From positions 62,001-126,000 of the forward strand of contig SSMU01000023.1 of the NCBI GenBank assembly GCA_004799545.1: a DNA stretch of 64,000 bases, in the 5' to 3' direction. The position numbers were made by a program, and so were the translations under genes. Below the pieces are notes generated by a model, which made no database searches, was not told the origin of the DNA, and worked only from the letters and a program-made list of their open reading frames with translations. Shown here in pieces: positions 58,287-64,000 of the stretch. How positions within the stretch are numbered: the first letter of the stretch is position 1; every line of letters begins with the position of its first letter. This stretch comes from Phenylobacterium sp. (GTDB lineage Bacteria; Pseudomonadota; Alphaproteobacteria; Caulobacterales; Caulobacteraceae).

Positions 58287-60179
58287 ATGAAACGCCTGCT
58301 GGTCGCCAACCGCGGCGAGATCGCCGTCCGGGTCTTCGCCAGCGCCCGGCGGCTCGGCCTCTCGACGGTGGCGGTCTATTCCGAGGCCGACGCCGAGGCC
58401 CTGCATGTGCGCGAGGCGGACGCGGCGGTGCGCATTGGGCCGGCCGCGGCGCGCGAGAGCTATCTGGTGGCTGAGAAGATCATCGCCGCCGCCAAGGAGA
58501 CCGAGGCCGACGCCATCCATCCGGGCTACGGCTTCCTGTCTGAAAACGCCGCCTTCGCCGAGGCCGTGATCGCCGCGGGCCTCACCTGGGTCGGGCCACC
58601 GCCGGCCGCGATCCGCGCCATGGGCCTGAAGGACGCCGCCAAGGCGCTGATGGCCAAGGCGGGGGTGCCGGTGACGCCGGGCTATCTCGGCGAGGACCAG
58701 GACGAAAAAGCCCTGGCGAAGGAGGCCGCGCGGATCGGCTTCCCGGTGCTGATCAAGGCGGTGGCCGGCGGCGGCGGCAAGGGCATGCGCCGGGTCGATG
58801 CGGCCGCCGACTTCGCCGCGGCCCTGACCAGCGCGCGCCGCGAGGCCAAGGCCGCGTTCGGCGACGACCGGGTCCTGCTGGAGACCTACGTCACCCGGCC
58901 GCGGCACATCGAGGTGCAGGTGTTCGCCGACGCCCACGGGAACGCCGTCCACCTGTTCGAGCGCGACTGCTCCCTGCAGCGCCGCCACCAGAAGGTCATC
59001 GAGGAAGCGCCGGCGCCCGGCATGGACGCCGCCACCCGCGAGGCGGTGACCAGCGCGGCGGTGAAGGCGGCGCTGGCGGTGGGCTACCAGGGCGCGGGCA
59101 CCGTGGAGTTCATCGCCGACGCCAGCGAGGGCCTGCGCGGCGACCGCATCTGGTTCATGGAGATGAACACCCGGCTGCAGGTGGAGCATCCGGTCACCGA
59201 GATGATCACCGGCCTCGACCTGGTCGAATGGCAGCTGCGGGTGGCGGCGGGCGAGCCCCTGCCGCTCAGCCAGGACCAGATCAAGCTCACCGGCCACGCG
59301 GTGGAGGCCCGGCTCTACGCCGAGAACACCGCCGGCGGCCGTTTCCTGCCCTCTACCGGCCGGCTGGAGCACCTGCGGCTACCGACCGCCGTGCGGGTCG
59401 ATACCGGCGTCGAGGAGGATGGCGAGATCACGCCCTTCTACGATCCGATGATCGCCAAGCTGATCGCCCATGCGCCGACCCGCGAGGCGGCGATCACCGC
59501 GCTCTGCGCCGCCTGCGACGAGGTCGAGGTCTGGCCGGTGAGGACCAACGCCGGCTTCCTGGCCCGCTGCCTGGAGGCGCCCGACTTCATCGCCGGCGAC
59601 GTCGACACCGGCTTCATCGAGCGCAACCTCGAGGCCTTGACCGCGACGGCCGAGCCCTCGTCGGCGGCCCTGTCGGCGGCGGCGACGACGGCGATCGTGT
59701 CTGGGGAAGAGACCTTGAGCGCCCAGCCGCCCTCGCCCTGGCGCGACCTGCTGGGCTTCCGGCTGAACGCCGAGCCAGCGACCGCCGTACGGCTGTTCCG
59801 CAATGGCCAGGCGGTGCTCGCCGAGGCCGCCGACAACGCCCCCTCCCGCTCGGTGCTGGTCACCGACGACGACGAGATCGTGGTCTTCGAGGCCGGCGAG
59901 GCCCTGGCCTTCTCCGGCCATCCGCCGAGCGCCGACGCGGCCGAGGGCGCGGGCTCCGACGGCCAGGTTCGCGCGCCCATGCCCGGCAAGGTCACCGCCG
60001 TGGCGGTCAAGGCCGGCGAGCGGGTGACCCAGGGCCAGACGCTGCTGACCCTCGAAGCCATGAAGATGGAGCACGCGCTGACCGCCCCGTTCGAGGGCAC
60101 GGTCGAGACGCTGGCCGTAAAGCTCGGCGACCAGGTGGTGGAGGGCGCGGTGCTGGTGGTGCTGAAGGGCGCGGAGTAG
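58287..60179 (+). CDS. mccA: Acyl-CoA carboxylase biotin-carboxylase/carrier subunit (MccA type)
   Basis: A 630-residue subunit. The biotin carboxylase domain (about 1-445) has LLVANRGEIAVRVF, IKAVAGGGGKGMRRV (ATP-grasp loop), FERDCSLQRRHQKVIEEAPA, and FMEMNTRLQVEHPVTEM. A middle region lacks clear motifs. The C-terminal biotin carrier domain contains TLEAMKMEHAL, with Lys593 biotinylated. It pairs with the beta subunit at 54653. Together with the ligase, dehydrogenase, hydratase and thiolase this fits leucine/isovalerate-type degradation in the cytoplasm. The ATG at 58287 follows a short 5' stretch. Confidence 0.93.
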   Translation: MKRLLVANRGEIAVRVFASARRLGLSTVAVYSEADAEALHVREADAAVRIGPAAARESYLVAEKIIAAAKETEADAIHPGYGFLSENAAFAEAVIAAGLTWVGPPPAAIRAMGLKDAAKALMAKAGVPVTPGYLGEDQDEKALAKEAARIGFPVLIKAVAGGGGKGMRRVDAAADFAAALTSARREAKAAFGDDRVLLETYVTRPRHIEVQVFADAHGNAVHLFERDCSLQRRHQKVIEEAPAPGMDAATREAVTSAAVKAALAVGYQGAGTVEFIADASEGLRGDRIWFMEMNTRLQVEHPVTEMITGLDLVEWQLRVAAGEPLPLSQDQIKLTGHAVEARLYAENTAGGRFLPSTGRLEHLRLPTAVRVDTGVEEDGEITPFYDPMIAKLIAHAPTREAAITALCAACDEVEVWPVRTNAGFLARCLEAPDFIAGDVDTGFIERNLEALTATAEPSSAALSAAATTAIVSGEETLSAQPPSPWRDLLGFRLNAEPATAVRLFRNGQAVLAEAADNAPSRSVLVTDDDEIVVFEAGEALAFSGHPPSADAAEGAGSDGQVRAPMPGKVTAVAVKAGERVTQGQTLLTLEAMKMEHALTAPFEGTVETLAVKLGDQVVEGAVLVVLKGAE

Positions 60180-60189
60180 CGCTCTCCGC

Positions 60190-61482
60190 TCACCCGTTCC
60201 GGAGTAGGGCCACCGAGCCCTGGCCGCCGTCGGCGCAGATGCTCACCACCGCCCAGCTGCCGGCCGGCAGGGCGGCCAGCTCCTTCACCGCCTGGGAGAG
60301 GATGCGCGCGCCGGTCGCGGCGAACGGATGGCCGAGCGCGGTCGAGCCGCCGTTGGGGTTCATCCGCTCAACCGGGAAACGGCCGAACTTGCCGGCGATC
60401 CCCACCTTGTCCTTCAGGAAGGCCGGATCCTGCAGCGCCTTGATGTGGCTCGCCACCTGGGCGGCGAAGGCCTCGTGGATCTCCCAGAGCGCCACGTCCT
60501 CGTAACGGAGCCCATTGCGGGCCAGGAGGCGCGGGATCGCATAGGCCGGGGCCATCAGGAGGTACTCGTTGAACAGGTCGATGGCGTTGACCTCATAGTC
60601 CACCAGCCGCACCCGCGGCACGGCGGCCGGGACGCGGTCCAGCCCCTTGGCCGTCGCCACCCAGATCGCCGCCGCGCCGTCGGTGAGCGGCGAGGAGTTG
60701 CCGGCGGTCAGCGTGCCGTGGCCGCTGGTGCGGTCGAAGGCGGGCGCAAGCTTGGCCAGCTTCTCCAGGCTGGTGTCGGGGCGCACGGTGGTGTCCTGGC
60801 CGATCTCGTCGAGGCGGATCACCAGGTCGTCGAAGAAGCCGGCCTTCCAGGCGGCCGCCGCGCGCTGGTGACTGGCCAGGGCGATCTCGTCCTGCTCGGC
60901 GCGGCTGATCGACCAGCCCTTGGCCATCTCCTCGGTGTGCTCGCCCATCGACTTGCCGGTCGCCCGGTTCTTGATCTGCGGGATGTCGAGCCTCAGGTGC
61001 GAGCCCTTCACCCGGGTCAGGGCCGCCCAGCGCCCGCTAAGATCGCGCGCTTCCATGAAGCCGCGCAGGTCGTCGGAGAGCGCCGGCGACAGGCCGACCT
61101 GCACCCGGCTCATGCTCTCCGCGCCGCCCACCAGGGCCAGGCTGCGGGCCCCGTCATCCAACATGCCGGCGGCCTCGAAGGCGCCGACCATGCTCGTCGA
61201 GCAGGCCATCACCGTGGAGAAAGCCGGGATGGTGCGGTCGGCGCCGGCCTCGATCAGCACCTCGCGAGCCAGGTTGCTCCACTGCAGGCTGGGGATCACC
61301 GCGCCCCAGACGGCGAGGTCGGGCCGAGCGCCGCCGGCCAGCATGGCCTTCACCACCGGAACCGACAGCTGCAGGGCGTCGCGTTTCGCCAGCGCCCCGC
61401 CCACCCGCGCGAAGGGCGTGCGCACACCCGCCGCGAGCCACACGTCCGGCTGTCCCACCGCCTTCGTCGCCGCCCGCGCCAT
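60190..61482 (-). CDS. Acetyl-CoA C-acyltransferase (thiolase)
   Basis: A 430-residue thiolase with the acyl-binding Cys94 in VMACSTSM, the His in WEIHEAFAAQV, the second His in MNPNGGSTALGHPFAATGARIL, and the proton-donor Cys in SICADGGQGS. It resembles FadI-type enzymes, with a longer loop domain (about 120-240). It cleaves 3-ketoacyl-CoA to acetyl-CoA and a shortened acyl-CoA. It is on the opposite strand and convergent with mccA (10-base gap), so it has its own promoter. Confidence 0.92.
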   Translation of the reverse strand: MARAATKAVGQPDVWLAAGVRTPFARVGGALAKRDALQLSVPVVKAMLAGGARPDLAVWGAVIPSLQWSNLAREVLIEAGADRTIPAFSTVMACSTSMVGAFEAAGMLDDGARSLALVGGAESMSRVQVGLSPALSDDLRGFMEARDLSGRWAALTRVKGSHLRLDIPQIKNRATGKSMGEHTEEMAKGWSISRAEQDEIALASHQRAAAAWKAGFFDDLVIRLDEIGQDTTVRPDTSLEKLAKLAPAFDRTSGHGTLTAGNSSPLTDGAAAIWVATAKGLDRVPAAVPRVRLVDYEVNAIDLFNEYLLMAPAYAIPRLLARNGLRYEDVALWEIHEAFAAQVASHIKALQDPAFLKDKVGIAGKFGRFPVERMNPNGGSTALGHPFAATGARILSQAVKELAALPAGSWAVVSICADGGQGSVALLRNG

Positions 61483-61616
61483 CTCGGTCTCCTCGGTTCG
61501 TCGGAAAGATGGGGGCTAAGGCGCCGCTTGGCGAGGCGTAAGGCGGTTCATCCGCGGTTCAGCCGCCGGACGCCAGATCAAGCTTGGCTGTAGCAAACGC
61601 CAGAGGAGATCTTGAG

Positions 61617-61739
61617 ATGTCGAAGCTTCGTCCCATCCTGCTGCTCGCCCTGACCTCGGTCATGCTTTCCGGCTGCCTGGTCATCGAGAGCGAGCACGTC
61701 CACCGCACCACCGACACCGTGCAGACCTACCGACCCTGA
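61617..61739 (+). CDS. Small predicted lipoprotein (40 residues)
   Basis: A 40-residue product: SKLRPILLLALTSVMLSGCL, then VIESEHVHRTTDTVQ. It has a short basic start, a hydrophobic stretch and the lipobox LSGC (Cys at residue 19), so the mature protein would be only about 22 residues with a lipid anchor. GAGGAG precedes the ATG. It is too small for most gene callers. Entericidin-like short lipoproteins have this plan, but I see no specific match. Confidence 0.65.
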   Translation: MSKLRPILLLALTSVMLSGCLVIESEHVHRTTDTVQTYRP

Positions 61740-61758
61740 TCGCCGGCTCAGGGCTGGG

Positions 61759-62748
61759 CTACTTGGCGGCCGCGGGGGCTTTCGCGGCCGCCCGCTCGCG
61801 ATCCCGCGCCCGGGCGCCGGCCAGGATGTCGGGCAGGGAATAGTTGCCCTCGTGGCAGGCGAACTCGAGGATCGGGTGGGGGGTGCGGTAGAGCGAATAT
61901 TCCGCCAGCCAGGGGGCCGTATAGACGGACGGGTCCCTCACCGTGAACTGGTAGAGCAGCTCCTTGTCGGAGATGCGGGTGTAGCGCTCCTCGACCGTCG
62001 CGGTGGGCGGCACGAGGAAGGTCGGCAGCGGCCGCACCGTGTCCCGAGCCGGCAGGCGGATGGTCTCGACCACCAGGGTATCGCCGTCCCAATGGGCGAT
62101 GGAATCGCCCAAGAGCGAGGTCTGGCTGGGCGGGCCGTGCTTGTCGGTGAGGGGGATGATCCTCAGGTCCGGGCCGTACTCGGTGAGGATCACCACGGCG
62201 TCCCGGGTCTGCAGGATCTCGCGGGGGTTGATGTCGTTGGTGACGGCGATCGGCGGCTGGCCCTGGCCCACCAGGCAGCGCTCCCAGTCCGGCCGCTGCT
62301 CGGGCCCGTCGGCGCCGATCGGCGGTTCGGCGCGGGTGCGCAGCAGGTTTTCGATATAGCGCACCTGACCCCGCGCGGCGGGCGTCATCGGCATCATGCC
62401 GTCGGCCGGCTCGACCACCTGGCGTGAGCGGCGCTCGCCGCGGACCACGCCCAGGCCGACCACGGCGTCGTGGGCGGCGATGTCAGCCACCTCGCCGTCG
62501 ATCTTCAGCGAGGCGTAGCCGGCGATGCTCTCCGAGACCTTGCGGGCATAGGCGCGGGCCTCCGCCTCCGAGAGCACCAGCTTCGGCGCCTCCGGCGAGG
62601 CCTCAAGCGGCAGGACGAAGTCTGTGTTCCAGACCCCGCCGAGGTCGGGCTGGCCGTAGGCGTTCCTGGGCGCGTGGTAGGGGCGGGTCTCTGCGGCGCC
62701 GGCGGCGAGGACACCGAGGACAGCGAAGATCAACCCGACGCGACGCAT
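61759..62748 (-). CDS. Secreted protein of unknown function
   Basis: A 329-residue protein with a signal sequence (about 1-18, ending AGAAE). It contains PDLGGVWNTDFVLPL near the start, WDGDTLVVETIRLPARD in the middle and RYTRISDKELLYQFTVRDPS.YTAPW followed by EFACHEGNYSLPDILAGAR. This pattern belongs to a common but unnamed family of periplasmic proteins found in acidobacteria and proteobacteria. No catalytic motif is known to me. The ATG at 62748 follows a GGGGGA site. Confidence 0.7.
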   Translation of the reverse strand: MRRVGLIFAVLGVLAAGAAETRPYHAPRNAYGQPDLGGVWNTDFVLPLEASPEAPKLVLSEAEARAYARKVSESIAGYASLKIDGEVADIAAHDAVVGLGVVRGERRSRQVVEPADGMMPMTPAARGQVRYIENLLRTRAEPPIGADGPEQRPDWERCLVGQGQPPIAVTNDINPREILQTRDAVVILTEYGPDLRIIPLTDKHGPPSQTSLLGDSIAHWDGDTLVVETIRLPARDTVRPLPTFLVPPTATVEERYTRISDKELLYQFTVRDPSVYTAPWLAEYSLYRTPHPILEFACHEGNYSLPDILAGARARDRERAAAKAPAAAK

Positions 62749-62848
62749 CTCATTCCCCCGGCGATCGACGGTCGGCGACCGACCCGGGGTAAGGCAAGCG
62801 AAAAACCTGCACGGGGCTTGTGAGCGGCCAGGTGGCGGCGCCTGGGCG

Positions 62849-63349
62849 TCAGCTCGGCCAGCTCCCGTCCACCACCCGCGGCTCCGCCAGGACGAATGGC
62901 GCGTTGGGGCCCCCATCGGCGGCCAGCGCGTGATCGGCGTAGAGCGGCATTCCGGCCGGCAGCACCACCCCCAGGCGCGCCTTGCGGGTGAAGATGTGCC
63001 GGCTGGCGTCCAGGTCGCGCACGAACCAGCTCGGGTCGTCGAATGTGCCGCCGCACAGCCCGACGTATCCGGGAAACCGCTCGAAACCCAGCATCAGCGA
63101 GGTTCCGCAACAGCCGCAGAAGCTGACCGTCACCCGTTTCCCGCTGCCCGCGGAGGTGAGCTCGTAGGTCTTCGGCGGCGCCCCCGAGACAGACACCGCC
63201 TCGGCCTTGAAGACGGGCTCGACCAGGAAGGCGGATCCGGTGAGCCGCTGACAGAAGGTGCAGTGGCAGATCGTGGTCTGGATGGGGTCGCCGGTGGTCC
63301 TATAGCGGATCGCGCCGCACAGGCAGCCGCCGTCGTGGATTTGAGTCAT
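62849..63349 (-). CDS. GFA-family zinc protein
   Basis: A 166-residue protein of the GFA (glutathione-dependent formaldehyde-activating enzyme-like) family. Zinc ligands are visible: GGCLCGAIRY (Cys9, Cys11), CHCTFCQRLTG (Cys28, 30, 33) and SFCGCCGTSLML. The family binds structural and catalytic zinc and has a Mss4-like fold. Formaldehyde activation has been shown only for a few members, so the reaction here is open. It stands alone, 101 bases upstream of the unknown secreted protein gene. Confidence 0.88.
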   Translation of the reverse strand: MTQIHDGGCLCGAIRYRTTGDPIQTTICHCTFCQRLTGSAFLVEPVFKAEAVSVSGAPPKTYELTSAGSGKRVTVSFCGCCGTSLMLGFERFPGYVGLCGGTFDDPSWFVRDLDASRHIFTRKARLGVVLPAGMPLYADHALAADGGPNAPFVLAEPRVVDGSWPS

Positions 63350-63453
63350 TGCAATCGTCCTGGAAACCCTTTCGCCCCGCTCGATTGGGGGCGCTCGAAG
63401 GTCTCCGACGGGCTGCCCGCGGGCAAACGAATTGGGCGCACAGCGCCTGCGAC

Positions 63454-64000
63454 TCAGACTGGCCCGGCCACCACGCCGGCGTCGTGCAACCGGGCGATCT
63501 CGGCGGAATCCATCCCCAGCACCTCGGCCAGGACTTCGTCGGTATGTTCGCCGAGCCGGGGGGCGGGCTGTGGCGGGCCGCGCTCGGCCTGCGGGATGGT
63601 CGCCATGGCGCCGCCTGCCGGATAGGTCAGGCCGCTGGGATGGCGGATCGGCTGGAAGACCGGGTTGTCCTTGTAGAGCCGGCGGTCGTCGAGGGCGGCC
63701 TCCAGCGGCTGGTAGGCGCCCCAGGTGACGCCGCCGGCGTCGAAGGCCGGGGTCAGCTCGGCGGCGGTGCGCTGGGCGAAGGCGTGCTCGAACAGCGGAT
63801 AGAGCCGCGCGCGGTGGATGAAGCGTAAGCCCTCGTCGGTGGCGAAGACCACGCCGAGTTCGGCCTCCAGGGTGGCGACCTGGGTGGTCAGGCCCAGCGC
63901 CTCCAGGGCCTTCGACCACTGCTTCGGCGTGATCGCCAGCAGCATCAGCTTGACGCCGTCGCGGGTGGTGAAGTCACGGCCGAAGGCGCCGAAGATGTCG
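63454..64000 (-). CDS. Class III CoA-transferase (CaiB/BaiF family), C-terminal part
   Basis: The frame runs off the right edge of the window, so only the C-terminal 181 or so residues are seen. DIFGAFGRDFTTRDGVKLML and the following AITPKQWSKALEALGL match the region after the catalytic Asp in CaiB/BaiF proteins. The ending, PRLGEHTDEVLAEVLGMDS, is the standard C-terminal block. Class III enzymes move CoA between carboxylic acids, or act as 2-methylacyl-CoA racemases. The catalytic Asp lies outside the window, so the subgroup is not decided. Confidence 0.85.
   Translation of the reverse strand, partial: DIFGAFGRDFTTRDGVKLMLLAITPKQWSKALEALGLTTQVATLEAELGVVFATDEGLRFIHRARLYPLFEHAFAQRTAAELTPAFDAGGVTWGAYQPLEAALDDRRLYKDNPVFQPIRHPSGLTYPAGGAMATIPQAERGPPQPAPRLGEHTDEVLAEVLGMDSAEIARLHDAGVVAGPV

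Overview
The window looks like a chromosomal segment from a high-GC alphaproteobacterium of the Caulobacteraceae, most plausibly Phenylobacterium or a close relative. I infer this from the roughly 70% GC by eye, a very large Caulobacterales-type TonB-dependent receptor tied to a LacI-family regulon, the glycolate oxidase and leucine-type acyl-CoA genes, and general protein style. No marker gene (rRNA, ribosomal protein) is present to confirm it. There is one tRNA (Ser, GGA), no rRNA, no CRISPR array, no phage and no recognisable insertion sequence.

Layout. (1) 1-5200: end of an MFS transporter, a DUF599 membrane protein, an msrA operon with two YjbR-like genes, a secreted TPR protein, a cytochrome c-like protein, tRNA-Ser and a glycine-zipper protein. 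(2) 5200-27050: a hexuronate / acidic polysaccharide utilisation locus. It holds a 1251-residue secreted LamG protein, two esterases, kduD and kduI, an FAH-fold hydratase, an ExuT-like transporter, uxaA, a TonB-dependent receptor, a LacI regulator, a KDG kinase (kdgK), a secreted sulfatase and a class III cyclase-TPR protein. Six copies of a LacI-type palindrome (TGACACCGGTGTCA and variants) sit in front of the LamG gene, the esterase operon, both sides of the kduI / hydratase divergence, and the receptor. Both arms of the pathway (KduI-KduD for unsaturated uronates, UxaA for altronate) make 2-keto-3-deoxygluconate, which KdgK phosphorylates. (3) 27180-35200: a second sugar locus coding an MFS transporter, a Gfo/Idh/MocA oxidoreductase, a GMC dehydrogenase with its Tat-exported small subunit, a DUF1080 (3-keto-disaccharide hydrolase-like) protein and a GH3 glycosidase. 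Together these fit an oxidative route that cleaves glycosides through 3-keto sugars.

(4) 35200-43800: paired small membrane proteins, an XRE regulator, a Nudix hydrolase, an Nramp-like transporter with a non-canonical metal site, a small gene with a possible EcfG (general stress) promoter, an acyl-CoA ligase, a drug-efflux-type MFS protein and a GST. (5) 43840-47810: the glcDEF glycolate oxidase operon. (6) 47900-50570: an M28-like secreted protein with altered metal ligands, small proteins and a PhyH dioxygenase. (7) 50640-61480: an acyl-CoA catabolism cluster resembling leucine/isovalerate (Liu) degradation, with enoyl-CoA hydratase, acyl-CoA dehydrogenase, acyl-CoA ligase, both subunits of a biotin-dependent acyl-CoA carboxylase and a thiolase. 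Two DUF3667 membrane proteins lie between the carboxylase subunits. (8) 61600-64000: a 40-residue lipoprotein, a secreted unknown, a GFA-family protein and the end of a class III CoA-transferase.

Structural features of note are a perfect 29-bp inverted repeat enclosing a second 31-bp inverted repeat (52636-52900), a 46-bp dispersed palindromic repeat in two copies (3539 and 39647), one of which encodes part of a signal peptide, and four convergent gene pairs that share a CTAG stop overlap. All functions are assigned from sequence recognition; no search was run.
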